From positions 1,426,001 through 1,490,000 of the forward strand of contig NZ_CP104003.1 in NCBI RefSeq assembly GCF_025231485.1: a stretch of DNA of 64,000 nucleotides, written 5' to 3'. This DNA is from Salinirubellus salinus (GTDB lineage: Archaea > Halobacteriota > Halobacteria > Halobacteriales > Haloarculaceae). Made by a program: the position numbers and the translations under genes. This document shows, in pieces, positions 26,016 to 35,040 of the stretch. Positions within the stretch are counted from its first letter, which is position 1; each line of letters begins with the position of its first letter. A model generated the notes under the pieces. That model searched no databases. It was not told where the DNA came from and saw nothing but the letters and a program-made list of their open reading frames with translations.

Positions 26016-27052
26016 AGGAGGTGTCCCTCCGCCGGGTCGAAACCGACTTCGATGTCGCCCGTCGCCCGATCACGCGAGCGCACGAGTAACTCACGGCCCG
26101 CCCACGCACAGTGCAGGCGGTAGCTCTCGCCGAGGAACTCCACGTTCTCGACGCTGACGGGGAGCGTGACGACACCCTCGCCGAGCGTGAACGCCTCGGG
26201 TCGCACGGAGAGTGTCACCCGGTCGCCGGCCGGCCGGTCGGCCAGCTCGGGGAGCGGGACGGTCACCGCCGTGTCGTCGACCAGTCGGGCCGCACCGTCG
26301 GTCGTCACCTCGGCGTCGAGGAGGTTGTTGTCGCCGACGAACGCCGCGACGAACCGGGAGGCCGGTCGGCGGTACACGGTCTCGGGCCGGCCCACCTGCT
26401 CGATCCGGCCGGCGTTCATCACGGCGACACGGTCCGACACCGCGAGCGCCTCGGCCTGGTCGTGCGTGACGTACACCGTCGTCGTCCCGAGTTCGCGCTG
26501 GATACGCCGGACGGTCACGCGGAGCCGTTCGCGGAGGCGGGCGTCGAGCGCCGAGAGGGGTTCGTCGAGGAGGAGCAGGTCCGGCCCCGGCGCGAGCGCA
26601 CGTGCCAGCGCGACCCGCTGGCGCTGCCCGCCCGAGAGTTCCGTCGGGTCGCGGTCGCCCATCCCACCGAGGTCGACGAGGTCAAGGAGGTGCTCGACGC
26701 GGGCGGCGGGCGAGCGGTCGTCCGGCGGGTCCCGGAACCGCAGCCCGTAGCCCACGTTCTCGCGGACGTTCATGTGGTTGAACAGGGCGTAGCTCTGGAA
26801 GACGATACCGACGTTCCGGTCCTCTGGGGGGCGGTCGGTGACGTCCTCGCCGTCGACTCGGACGGTCCCCTCGGTGGGCCTCTCCAGCCCCGCGAGCACC
26901 CGGAGCGTGGTCGTCTTCCCGCACCCCGAGGGACCGACGAGCGTGAAGAACTCTCCCGGGGCGACCGAGAGCGAGACCGAGTCGAGCGCGGTCACGCCGC
27001 CGTAGCGGACGCTCACGTCCTCGAGTTCGACGGCGACGGAGTCGTGGCTCAC
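26012..27052 (-). CDS. ABC transporter ATP-binding protein (thiamine/iron type)
   Basis: A 346-residue ATPase: Walker A GPSGCGKTT, Q-loop VFQSYALFNHMNV, signature LSGGQRQR, Walker B LLLLDEPLS, H-loop THDQAEAL, and a TOBE-like C-terminal domain at about 250-346. It serves the 604-residue permease and the ThiB-like protein upstream. GTG 27052, preceded by gagggagcc, starts the conserved part; GTG 27112 in frame would add 20 residues and abuts the permease stop. Confidence 0.88.
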   Translation of the reverse strand: MSHDSVAVELEDVSVRYGGVTALDSVSLSVAPGEFFTLVGPSGCGKTTTLRVLAGLERPTEGTVRVDGEDVTDRPPEDRNVGIVFQSYALFNHMNVRENVGYGLRFRDPPDDRSPAARVEHLLDLVDLGGMGDRDPTELSGGQRQRVALARALAPGPDLLLLDEPLSALDARLRERLRVTVRRIQRELGTTTVYVTHDQAEALAVSDRVAVMNAGRIEQVGRPETVYRRPASRFVAAFVGDNNLLDAEVTTDGAARLVDDTAVTVPLPELADRPAGDRVTLSVRPEAFTLGEGVVTLPVSVENVEFLGESYRLHCAWAGRELLVRSRDRATGDIEVGFDPAEGHLL

Positions 27053-27113
27053 GGCTCCCTCCGCTCGCCGTTCGCGACCCCGAGCCGTCTCGCGCCACTC
27101 GACGGGGCGCACC

Positions 27114-28928
27114 TCACAGCTCGTACCTCCCCCCGAACCGGTCGATGACGAGGAAGCTCCCCGCGGTCACCACCAGGAGCACGGTCCCCATCGCCGTCGC
27201 CGGACCCAGACTCGGGCCGATGGAGCGGTTCCCGATGTAGCGTTCGAGCGCCACGGGCATGGTGGCGCTGTCGACACCCTCCGCGAGGATGACTGTGGAG
27301 TCGAACTCCCCGACGGAGATGGCGAACGCGAACGCCGCGCCCGCGAGGACCGCGGTGGAGACGAGGGGCAGCTCCACGTCCAGCAGGGTCCGAACGCGCG
27401 AGGCGCCGAGCGACCGGGCCGCGTCCACGACCCGCGGGTCGAGACCGCCGAGCGCGGGGGCGACGTTCCGGGTGACGAACGGGTAGGCCGAGACGGCGTG
27501 GGCCGCGACCACCGCGACGGCGCCCGTGACGACGATACGCTGGCCGAACAGCACGGTCCCGAACACGAGCGTCTGGAGCAGGCCGAGCCCGACGACGACG
27601 CCCGACACCGCGAGCGGCGCGGTGAGGACGGCCTCGGCCGCTCTGGACCCCCGACCACCCCGAACCGAGAGGACGCTGACGACGACGCCCATCGGCACCG
27701 CGATCGCGAGTGTCCCGACGCCGAACGCGAGCGAACGGAGGACCGCCGGGAGGGGACGGACCGTCCCCGCCGCGGCCGCGGTCTGCTGGTCGAGGAGGAA
27801 CGCCCAGTAGGCCGTCGTGAACGTGCCGCTCGGGTCCGTGACGCTCTCGACGACCATGCTCAGGAGTGGCCCGACGAACACGACGACGACCACCGCACCG
27901 TACCCGAGGAGCGCCACACGGACCGGGTCGGCCAGCGAGCCGACCCCGTCGAACAGGGGTCGCCGGGGGAGCGGCCGGCCACGGTCGGTGGTGCCGGCGG
28001 TACGGGCCTCGTAGCGGAGGTAGAGGTAGGTGAGGGAGAGCGTGAGCACCGTCTCGATGGTGCCGATGGCCGCCGCCTCGGTCAGCGCGAGGTCGCCGAC
28101 CCGCGCGTATAGCCACACCTCCAGCGTCGCCAGACGCAACCCACCGAGCGCGAGGACGATGGGGAACGTCATGAACGTGAACACGAACGTCAGCAGCGCC
28201 GAGGTGAGCAGCGCCGGCCACAGTTGCGGGAGGACCACGTCGCGGAACGCCCGCCGCGGCGAGGCCCCCATCGTGCGGGCCGTCTCCACGCCGGAGGCGT
28301 CGACGGACTCCCACGCCGCCGTCACGAGCCGGGTCACGAGCGGCGCGTTGTAGAACGCGTGGGCGAGGACGATGATCTCCAGCGTGAACAGGAGCCGGAC
28401 CGGCCCCAGCCCGAAGACGCCGAGGACGTCGTTGAACACGCCGTTGGCACCGAACATCGCGAGGAAGCCCACCGCGACCATCACGGAGGGGAGGACGAAC
28501 GGGAGGATGGTGAGCGACCGTATCGTCCGGCGGCCGCGGAACTCGAACCGCGAGAGGAGGTAGGCGCCGGGGAGGCCGAGCGCCACGCTGGCGACGGTGG
28601 AGAGCGCCGCCTGGTAGGCGGTGAACCCGACGAGGCCGAAGCCGAGCGGTGGGACGTCGAACGGCGAGAGCGTGACGTCGGCCAGCCACGCCGCGACCCC
28701 ACCGGGCACCCCGAGCGGGTCGGCGAACAGCCCGCTGGCCGCCCCGGTGTAGAACGGGTCGGCGAGCACCGCGAGCAGCGGCCCGGCCGTCAGTCGCCCC
28801 CCGTCGACGAGCGCCTGCAGGAGGACGCTCCCGACCGGGTGGTAGAACGTGACGACGAGGACGGCCAGCGTGCCGAGGGTGCCGAGTGCGAGTGCGTGTC
28901 GCTCGAGCGACTCGCGGAGCGCGCTCAC
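27114..28928 (-). CDS. Two-domain ABC transporter permease (ThiP/FbpB type)
   Basis: A 604-residue permease with about twelve helices and two BPD-type domains. EAA loops lie in each half (ARTMGASPRRAFRDVVLPQL and AARSLGASRVRTLLDVELPL), which is the fused layout of ThiP and iron FbpB permeases. The N-terminal part has one extra hydrophobic helix. It ends two bases before the alternative start of the ATPase and lies 20 bp behind the binding-protein gene. Confidence 0.9.
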   Translation of the reverse strand: MSALRESLERHALALGTLGTLAVLVVTFYHPVGSVLLQALVDGGRLTAGPLLAVLADPFYTGAASGLFADPLGVPGGVAAWLADVTLSPFDVPPLGFGLVGFTAYQAALSTVASVALGLPGAYLLSRFEFRGRRTIRSLTILPFVLPSVMVAVGFLAMFGANGVFNDVLGVFGLGPVRLLFTLEIIVLAHAFYNAPLVTRLVTAAWESVDASGVETARTMGASPRRAFRDVVLPQLWPALLTSALLTFVFTFMTFPIVLALGGLRLATLEVWLYARVGDLALTEAAAIGTIETVLTLSLTYLYLRYEARTAGTTDRGRPLPRRPLFDGVGSLADPVRVALLGYGAVVVVVFVGPLLSMVVESVTDPSGTFTTAYWAFLLDQQTAAAAGTVRPLPAVLRSLAFGVGTLAIAVPMGVVVSVLSVRGGRGSRAAEAVLTAPLAVSGVVVGLGLLQTLVFGTVLFGQRIVVTGAVAVVAAHAVSAYPFVTRNVAPALGGLDPRVVDAARSLGASRVRTLLDVELPLVSTAVLAGAAFAFAISVGEFDSTVILAEGVDSATMPVALERYIGNRSIGPSLGPATAMGTVLLVVTAGSFLVIDRFGGRYEL

Positions 28929-28947
28929 GGGCAGGCTCCCCCGACGC

Positions 28948-30006
28948 TCAGTTGCTGGCGACCTGCCGTGCCCAGTCTTCGATCCACGTGCTGACGTTGC
29001 CTGCGAGTTCGTCGTACGTAAACGTGACCGCTTCCGGGGGTTCGTAGGCGTACTGTGAGAACTCCTCGGGCATCTCGACCCCCGCCACGGCTGGGTACTG
29101 CACGTTCCGGGAGGCCACCTCGCGCTGTGCCTCGGGGGTGAGGACGAACTCCATGAACTGGCGGGCCAACTCGCCCTCGTCCGTGCCGGCGAACATCGCC
29201 ATCGCCTCCGGGTTCGCGTACCCCTGGTCTTCGACGAAGCCGACCTGGTGACGGCTCATGTCCACGTCCGGGCCGTGGTAGTAGACCTGGTCGGTGGAGT
29301 ACGAGACGACCATCGGCGCCTCCTCGGCGAGGTAGGCGTTGTACGCGGGTTCCCAGTCGTCCAGGATGGTGACGCCGTTGTCCAGCAAGCCCTGCCAGTA
29401 CTCGAGGTAGCCGTCCTCGCCCTTGGCGTCGATGGTCCAGAGCAGGAACGCCCGGCCGGGGTCCGACTGCTGGGCGTTCTGCGTGATGAGCGCGTCCTCG
29501 AACTCGGGTTCGAGGAGGCCGTCGAAGGTGAACGGGCCGGACACCTCGTTCTCGTCGTAGACGAGCGTGATGTAGCCCGTGTCGTACGCGATGGCGCGGC
29601 CGTCCGGGTCGATGCGGAGGTCGGACTTGACGTTCGTCGCCCCGTCGAGGTCGGCCTCCACCCTGACGAACAGGTCCGAGTCGAGCCGTTCGTCCGCCCG
29701 GACGAGCTCGCCCGTGTTCAGACCGACGTACAGGTCGGCGTCGATGGGCGCATCCTGCTGGGCGCGCTGGATGTACTGGTTCAGACCGTTCTCGGGCGTG
29801 ACGAACTCCACCGTCGCGTCCGGGTACTCCGACTCGAACGCGGACTTGAGCCAGTTGCCCGCGGTGCCCTCACCGGTGAACGAGGAGTAGGTCGCCACGG
29901 TGAGCGTGCCGCTCGGTGCGCCGCCGTCACCGACGAACCCGGTGCACCCGGCCAGCCCGACCGCACCCGCGGTGCCGACGCCGGTCAGGAACGTACGTCG
30001 TTTCAT
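28948..30006 (-). CDS. Thiamine ABC transporter substrate-binding lipoprotein (ThiB/TbpA-like)
   Basis: A 352-residue binding protein. KRRTFLTGVGTAG is a twin-arginine signal and LAGC with C21 a lipobox. The mature part opens with TLTVATYSSFTGEGTAG, matches the ThiB/TbpA pattern in WLKSAFESEYPDATVEFV and ADLYVGLNTGELVRA, and has the aromatic-rich pocket GYLEYWQGLLDNG...DDWEPAYNAY. Thiamine or thiamine phosphates are the likely ligands; iron-binding relatives are an alternative. It is the first gene of the operon. I see no clear thi-box in the leader. Confidence 0.82.
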   Translation of the reverse strand: MKRRTFLTGVGTAGAVGLAGCTGFVGDGGAPSGTLTVATYSSFTGEGTAGNWLKSAFESEYPDATVEFVTPENGLNQYIQRAQQDAPIDADLYVGLNTGELVRADERLDSDLFVRVEADLDGATNVKSDLRIDPDGRAIAYDTGYITLVYDENEVSGPFTFDGLLEPEFEDALITQNAQQSDPGRAFLLWTIDAKGEDGYLEYWQGLLDNGVTILDDWEPAYNAYLAEEAPMVVSYSTDQVYYHGPDVDMSRHQVGFVEDQGYANPEAMAMFAGTDEGELARQFMEFVLTPEAQREVASRNVQYPAVAGVEMPEEFSQYAYEPPEAVTFTYDELAGNVSTWIEDWARQVASN

Positions 30007-30178
30007 AACCGAGTGGTTGCACCCAGTGGTAGATAAGTGGCGTGGTGCCGGACGAGGGGGTCGCGTCGCTCGTCGATGTCGCCGTCGGAGAGCCGTGGCC
30101 GCCGCTGACCGGTCGGCGTCGAGAGAAATCGTGTCGTGTGGTTCGCCGCGTGAGCGGGCGTGAGTGGTTCCGTCGCGT

Positions 30179-30373
30179 CTACAGGCGCGTCAGGTTCGCC
30201 GCGCGGGGACCCTTGGGGGAGTCCTCAATCTCGAACTCGACCTCCTGGCCCTCCTCGAGGTCCGGGCCGCCCACGTCCTCCATGTGGAAGAAAACGTCGT
30301 CGTCAGAGTCCTCAGTGTCGATGAAACCGTAGCCGCCAGTGTCGTTGAAGAAATCAACCTTTCCGGTTGCCAT
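30179..30373 (-). CDS. Cold-shock domain protein (CspA-like)
   Basis: A 64-residue OB-fold nucleic acid-binding protein: GKVDFFNDTGGYGFI with RNP1 (GYGFI), VFFHMEDV as RNP2, then LEEGQEVEFEIEDSPKGPRAANL. It acts as an RNA chaperone in the cytoplasm. It stands alone. On the minus strand a TATA-like ccttatacg lies near 30400-30408, about 30 bp before the ATG, so the message is probably leaderless. Confidence 0.93.
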   Translation of the reverse strand: MATGKVDFFNDTGGYGFIDTEDSDDDVFFHMEDVGGPDLEEGQEVEFEIEDSPKGPRAANLTRL

Positions 30374-30685
30374 TGCGAGTAGACGGAGCGGAGTGCCACG
30401 TATAAGGCCTCCGATGTTCGTCCAGAAATGACGACCCGAGATAGACGCACGGTCGACGCTCGTGCGATACGACACGAGTACTCTACCGTACAGTCGGTTC
30501 CACGCTGGATTCTCGACGCATCCGGCGAGGTTCCGGGGTCTCCCAGCCGTATCGGCACTTTCTGCCGGTTCTGTGAGGTGCGTGGGCGGACCACACGGTA
30601 CTCGAGGGGCGGCGAGGGTACCGCGCCCGGCGACGGGTGGTGTCACCGTCGGTCTACGAGTCGCCCCGAGTTCGCGAGTTCGACC

Positions 30686-31243
30686 CTACCGTTCCGACGA
30701 GCCTGACCCCACGGTCGTCCGGTGGAGTCGCCCCACGCACCCACCGACCAGCCGACGACTCCGGTAGCCCACCGCGTCGACGGTGTTGCCGAGCAGGTTC
30801 GCGGCGTGGATGGCCCGGACGTACGCCCGGAGGTCGGCGGCCGTCTCCGGCCCGTAGGTGTCGACGAGCGTCGCGATGGCCTCCCGGCCGGGGTGGCCGT
30901 CCGTCTCGGCGTACCGCTGCGCGAACACGAGCGCCGGGCGTTCGTGGTCGTCGACGACCGCGACGCCGTCCCGTTCGAGGATGGCGTCCACCGTCGACTG
31001 GTCGACGCCGGCCTGTCGCGCGAGGCCGGCGTGGAAGCGGGCGCAGTACCGACACTCGTTGACGGCGGTCGTGGCGAGCATCAGCCGTTCGGCGAACGCC
31101 GGCGAGACGCGATCCGAACGGTTCGCTCGGACCAGCGCGGGGACGTTCAGGAGGCCCCGGGCCGCGTGGTGGGGGACCGTCCGAGGCGTGAGCGTTCGCT
31201 TGCGGAACTCGTCGGGTGGGCTGTTCGGGGTGTCGGAGGTCAC
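30686..31243 (-). CDS. AhpD/carboxymuconolactone decarboxylase family protein
   Basis: A 185-residue protein with the AhpD-like active site ECRYCARFHAGLARQAGV, i.e. E-x2-C-x2-C-x3-H, typical of alkylhydroperoxidase-type thiol enzymes of this superfamily. The all-helical fold continues to LLGNTVDAVGYRSRR. GTG 31243 is chosen because a TATA-like gcttttgcc sits about 30 bp before it; the frame is open to 31276. A divergent DCC-type thiol protein lies across the 438-bp gap. Confidence 0.78.
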   Translation of the reverse strand: MTSDTPNSPPDEFRKRTLTPRTVPHHAARGLLNVPALVRANRSDRVSPAFAERLMLATTAVNECRYCARFHAGLARQAGVDQSTVDAILERDGVAVVDDHERPALVFAQRYAETDGHPGREAIATLVDTYGPETAADLRAYVRAIHAANLLGNTVDAVGYRSRRLVGGCVGRLHRTTVGSGSSER

Positions 31244-31681
31244 TGCGCGTTCTACGCGCCCGGCGGGCAAAAGCACGCACGTGGACTCCTCAGGCGCGCC
31301 GTGTCGACCGGTCGGCCTCGTGGGACGTGGCCACCGCTCGGCGGCGGTGGAGTGTCGCCCGGAACACTAACGACCAGTCTCATCCCGAGGCGGCGTGCCG
31401 CGTCGACTGGGAAACCCTCGTGCCGGGCGGTCCGCGCCGGCTGGCGCGGACGGGTGCCGAGACGGCGTCAGCCGTCGAGGCAGGTGGCGCTGCGCGCGCC
31501 GGTCGGGCACTCCTTTCGGGCGAGTGCCAGCTCCACGTGCTGTCGCGCACCCGGGTTCTCCGCACCATCACCGCACCCTGATACGTACTCCGGGCGGGGA
31601 CTTGAGGTACGCACGACACCTAGCGCGGCGAGGGGTTTCCCTGTTACGAACCTTCAGGTGTCGGGAGCGCGTAGGTGTGGT
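31244..31681. other. 438-bp intergenic region between divergent thiol-protein genes
   Basis: No gene with family-like sequence is visible on either strand. It holds the two promoters and an inverted repeat with arms cgacacct (31614-31621) and aggtgtcg (31656-31663), 19-68 bp before the DCC gene start. Confidence 0.5.
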
Positions 31682-32167
31682 GTGAGCGAGACAGCGACGG
31701 ACGTGGCCGACGGGGCGCTGGCGGAGGTGCCCGAAGGTGGGGCCGTCGTCCTCTTCGACGGCGTCTGTAACTTCTGCTCGTGGTCGGTCCGGTTCATCCA
31801 CGAACACGACGACGGGACGCTCCGCTTCGCACCCCTCCAGTCCGAGGTTGGGGCCGCGCTCCTCGAACGGCACGGACTGGCGGCGGACTACTTCGACTCG
31901 CTGGTCTACCTCGGCGAGGACGGGGTCCACACCAAGAGCGACGGCGCGGTCCGTATCGCCCGGCACCTCGAGCAACCGTGGCGCGCCCTGTGGCTCGCGC
32001 GGGTCGTCCCCCGCCCCGTCCGTGACGTGGGGTACGACCTGCTCGGCCGGGTCCGCTACCGGCTCTTCGGCAAGAAGGAGTCCTGCATGATCCCTGGCCC
32101 GGACCTTCGCTCACGGTTCCTCGACGACCCCACCGACGAGTTCGGGACCGCCGGTCAGACCGCGTAG
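31682..32167 (+). CDS. DCC/DUF393 family thiol-disulfide oxidoreductase-like protein
   Basis: A 161-residue protein of the DUF393 (DCC) family. VVLFDGVCNFCSWSVRFIH carries the DxxCxxC-type motif that names the family, FAPLQSEVG follows, and the C-terminus holds YLGEDGVHTKSDGAVRIARHL and YRLFGKKESCMIP. A thioredoxin-like role is predicted but not proven. GTG 31682 is used. The last 13 bases overlap the convergent lipid reductase gene. Confidence 0.85.
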   Translation: MSETATDVADGALAEVPEGGAVVLFDGVCNFCSWSVRFIHEHDDGTLRFAPLQSEVGAALLERHGLAADYFDSLVYLGEDGVHTKSDGAVRIARHLEQPWRALWLARVVPRPVRDVGYDLLGRVRYRLFGKKESCMIPGPDLRSRFLDDPTDEFGTAGQTA

Positions 32168-33510
32168 TCGTCCTCGCGTATCTGGCAGTACCGACCCCGC
32201 CGGTAGCGGAACTTCGTCCACTTGTAGCCCGCGAAGAGCTTCGCGCCGTAGAGTCCCGCGAAGAGGGCGTCCTTCACGTCGTAGAAGCCGTCCTCGGGCA
32301 TGATGGAGTCGACGAGGCCGAACGTGCGGTCCCAGTCGTCGGGGCCGTACCCATCGACCATCTCGGCGAGTGCCACCGACCGGAGCACCTCGTCGCCCAT
32401 CGCGCGCTGCCACTCCGTGTTGTACGCGCGCATCGCGCCGAGCGCGGCGAGACGCCCGGCTATCTGACCCGACCGGACGGCGGTGTGGTCCCCGCCCTCG
32501 TGGAACGCGCTCGTCGCGCCCATCGCCCCGCCGACCACGGCCACGTTCGCCCGCGTGGGCGACTCGATGGGGCGGGTGGAGGAGATGGGGTACGTCTCGG
32601 TGCCGCCGCGCTTGCCGCGGTCCTCGACGAGCTGGAACGCCTCGACGCCGAGGTCCGGGTACACCTCCTCGATGAGCCGTTCGATGTACGTCTTACCAGC
32701 GGGGATTCGCTCGTCCTCGGGGCGCAGGAGGCGGTAGCTGTCGCGGTCCTCCAGTTCGTCGATGTCGAGGCCGATGGGCATCGTCAGGCCCACGCGCGCG
32801 ACGTTGCCGTCGTTCGGGAACACCCACGGGTAGGCGGTGTGCCCGGGCATGTACCCCCACCAGAACTTCAGGCGGTCGGGTTCGTACACCTCGTCGGGTA
32901 TCTCGCGGTACTCCTGGTAGGCGATGTGGTTGGCCGTGTTCGTGGCCATCCGCTCGAACTCGCCGTCGGGGAGGAGCGGCTCGAGGACCGTGCCCGTGAT
33001 TGTTCGCTGGGGGCCGTCCGCGAGTATCAGGTAGTCGGCTCGGATCTCCGTGCCGTCCTTGAGCGTCAGGGTGTGGCTCGGCGTCCCGACGAGGTCCGAG
33101 TCGACCGAGCGGACGCCCGTGCCGACCCGATACTCCGCGCCGGCGGTCTCGGCTCGCTCGCGGAGCCAGTCGTCGAACCGAGCGCGGTGCATCGTGAAGC
33201 CGAAACCGGGGTACGAGGAGTCGATGCCGGTCGAGTTCAGGTTCACCTCGCTGTTCGGACCGACGAAGTCCGCCCCGGTGAGTTCGCGGTGCTTGACCCA
33301 CCCGGGGATCTCCTCGTCCAGGTCCATGATGTCGACCCAGTAGTCGAGGATGCCCGCGGCGTCCGTCGAGTCCGGCCCCAGCTCCTCCCGGTCGGCTCGG
33401 GGGACCCCCTTCTCGACGACGAGGGTATCGGCCCCCTCGCTGGCCGCCGCGTACCCGGCGGAGGAGCCAGCGGGCCCCCCACCGACGACGGCGACGTCTA
33501 CGTTGCGCAT
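32155..33510 (-). CDS. Geranylgeranyl reductase family flavoprotein
   Basis: A 451-residue FAD enzyme that probably saturates isoprenoid chains of archaeal membrane lipids or related prenyl compounds. The N-terminus VDVAVVGGGPAGSSAGYAAA is the FAD Rossmann motif, the middle has YLILADGPQRTITGTVL, and the family stretch FWWGYMPGHTAYPWVFPN and VVGGAMGATSAFHEGGDHTA follow. A TATA-like tttaag near 33535-33541 places the transcript start close to ATG 33510, so it is probably leaderless. Confidence 0.85.
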   Translation of the reverse strand: MRNVDVAVVGGGPAGSSAGYAAASEGADTLVVEKGVPRADREELGPDSTDAAGILDYWVDIMDLDEEIPGWVKHRELTGADFVGPNSEVNLNSTGIDSSYPGFGFTMHRARFDDWLRERAETAGAEYRVGTGVRSVDSDLVGTPSHTLTLKDGTEIRADYLILADGPQRTITGTVLEPLLPDGEFERMATNTANHIAYQEYREIPDEVYEPDRLKFWWGYMPGHTAYPWVFPNDGNVARVGLTMPIGLDIDELEDRDSYRLLRPEDERIPAGKTYIERLIEEVYPDLGVEAFQLVEDRGKRGGTETYPISSTRPIESPTRANVAVVGGAMGATSAFHEGGDHTAVRSGQIAGRLAALGAMRAYNTEWQRAMGDEVLRSVALAEMVDGYGPDDWDRTFGLVDSIMPEDGFYDVKDALFAGLYGAKLFAGYKWTKFRYRRGRYCQIREDDYAV

Positions 33511-33641
33511 ATCACGGTGGGTGTCCGGGGCCGGCTTAAATCGATTGACCGCGCGGTGGGTGTGGTGTCGGGTCGGTCCCAGCCAGTCCCCCGTGGGAGG
33601 AGCGAGTGGGGCGCCATCCGCGGGGGAGACGAGGTTACTAG

Positions 33642-33662
33642 CACGGTACAGGCTGTACCGTG
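33642..33662. promoter_or_regulatory. Perfect 21-bp palindrome, candidate operator
   Basis: Arms cacggtacag (33642-33651) and ctgtaccgtg (33653-33662) around one central g. It lies about 100 bp before the TATA element of the lipid reductase gene and 64 bp behind the VOC gene stop. A one-base centre is poor for an RNA hairpin loop but suits a dimeric DNA-binding protein. Confidence 0.5.
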
Positions 33663-33725
33663 ACGCGTCGGTCTGCCCGCTGGCCCGAGGGACTGGGAAG
33701 ACGACTCGAGACAGAAGAGGCGGTC

Positions 33726-34100
33726 TCAGTCTTCGAGCGGCTGGATGAGTTCGACGACGTGCCCGTCGGGGTCCTTCACGAAGGCCGTCCGCGCGCCGGC
33801 CTCTGGCTGGTCGCCCGGTTCCTTCACGACACCGTGGTGCTCGATCTCCGCGAAGGCCGCGTCCACGTCCTCGACGCCGACCGCGAGGTGGTCCCACGTC
33901 TCGCCGTGGTCCTCGGGGGTCACGCCCCGCGTCTCCGAGAGCTGTAGTTCGACGCCGTTCTCGTCGGCGACGTAGCGGTTGCGCGTCTCGCCGTCGGCCG
34001 TCTCGAACTCCCACGAGAACTCGAAGCCGAGCTGTTCGGTGTACCACTCGACCGACCGGTCGGCGTCGGCCACGTTCAGGCAGGTGTGCAGGAACTGCAT
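33726..34100 (-). CDS. VOC/glyoxalase I family protein
   Basis: A 124-residue vicinal oxygen chelate protein with two beta-alpha-beta-beta-beta units. FLHTCLNVADADRSVEWYTEQLGF opens the fold. Metal ligands fit the glyoxalase I set: H5, Glu in NGVELQLSE, His in TWDHLAVGV and Glu in GHVVELIQP. It resembles lactoylglutathione lyase; since haloarchaea do not use glutathione, another thiol such as gamma-glutamylcysteine would be the cofactor, which is inference. Confidence 0.85.
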   Translation of the reverse strand: MQFLHTCLNVADADRSVEWYTEQLGFEFSWEFETADGETRNRYVADENGVELQLSETRGVTPEDHGETWDHLAVGVEDVDAAFAEIEHHGVVKEPGDQPEAGARTAFVKDPDGHVVELIQPLED

Positions 34101-34220
34101 ACCCGTTCGCCGGACGGGGAGGGCAGGAACCTTGCGATACGGGCGAGGGGCGCAGGCCGGCCCCGACCCGCACCGTCCCTGCCGTAGCACACTTGACCCC
34201 GGCACACCTACCGAAGGTCG

Positions 34221-34676
34221 ATGGGAACGGACTGGCGAGCGGTGGGCGTGGGCACGCTGTGGGGTCTCGGCCACCTCGCGGTGCTCTCGGTGCCGCCGTT
34301 CGCCAGCCTCCGCTGGAGTGCCGTCCCGCTCGTCCTCGCGACGGGGCTGCTCGCGGGTGCGGCCACGGGCCGCATCGTCGACCACGTCGAGGGGGGTGGT
34401 CGCCACGGTCTGCTCTCGGGGGGCGTGACGGGCGGCTGTTTCGCCGTCGCCTTCTGGGTGGCGCTCTCCTCGCCCGGCATCGACGCGGGCGTGTTCTCCG
34501 CGTTGAACTACCTCCTCGCGACGAACGCGCGGTACTTCCCGGTCATCGCCACCCACGGCGAGTACGTCGTCGCCGCCTTCGCCGTCCTCGGCGGGTTCGG
34601 TATCGCCTTGCTCGGGGAGTACGCCGGCCGCCGGGCGCCCGAGCGTGGCGACGACTTCCTCCTCGTGGAGGAGTAG
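34221..34676 (+). CDS. Haloarchaeal small membrane protein
   Basis: A 151-residue protein with four hydrophobic segments (GVGTLWGLGHLAVLSV, SAVPLVLATGLLAGAATG, GLLSGGVTGGCFAVAFWVAL and EYVVAAFAVLGGFGIALLG) and a short acidic tail. The small Gly/Ala-rich helices resemble haloarchaeal DUF5518-like proteins, but I cannot assign a family firmly. It is divergent from the VOC gene. Confidence 0.55.
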   Translation: MGTDWRAVGVGTLWGLGHLAVLSVPPFASLRWSAVPLVLATGLLAGAATGRIVDHVEGGGRHGLLSGGVTGGCFAVAFWVALSSPGIDAGVFSALNYLLATNARYFPVIATHGEYVVAAFAVLGGFGIALLGEYAGRRAPERGDDFLLVEE

Positions 34677-34749
34677 CCCGAGTCCCCGCGCCGGACGTTT
34701 CGACGGTTCTGCGAGTTCCTTCAAGAGGTATCGGGAGTTCGCAGTCGGT

Positions 34750-34977
34750 ATGCCAACCCCGATATACGGCGGTCCCGACGGCGAGTTCCACACCGGCATC
34801 GAACTGCTGAAGCGCACGCAGGACGACAGCTGGGGATTCCTCATCGGTTACGAGGACCGGCTCGTGCTGTCGAGCCCGGCGGGAGAGGAACGGCTCTACG
34901 TCGAGGTCCCCGAGCACGAACTCCCGGCCGGCATCCACGAGGAGAACGGCGTGGTCGTGGACGAGCGAATCGTCTGA
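34750..34977 (+). CDS. Small haloarchaeal protein of unknown function
   Basis: A 75-residue soluble acidic protein starting at ATG 34750 (MPTPIYGGPDGEFHTGIELL). It is beta-rich, with SWGFLIGYEDRLVLSS and LYVEVPEHELPAGIHEENGVVVDERIV. No motif or family is recognised. It lies 73 bp behind the membrane protein gene and may share its transcript. Confidence 0.55.
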   Translation: MPTPIYGGPDGEFHTGIELLKRTQDDSWGFLIGYEDRLVLSSPAGEERLYVEVPEHELPAGIHEENGVVVDERIV

Positions 34978-35040
34978 GCGAACCCACCGGGCGACACGGG
35001 AGGTCGCGGTCGCGGGGTAGTGCTGTCACCACCCGATTCG

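Noticed and set aside
30007-30178. A thiamine riboswitch in front of the thiB-like gene
   Set aside because: I did not find the conserved CUGAGA-type core or a convincing paired structure by eye.
31614-31663. Inverted repeat cgacacct...aggtgtcg as a terminator
   Set aside because: The arms are 34 bases apart and lie before, not after, a gene; at most a weak regulatory site.
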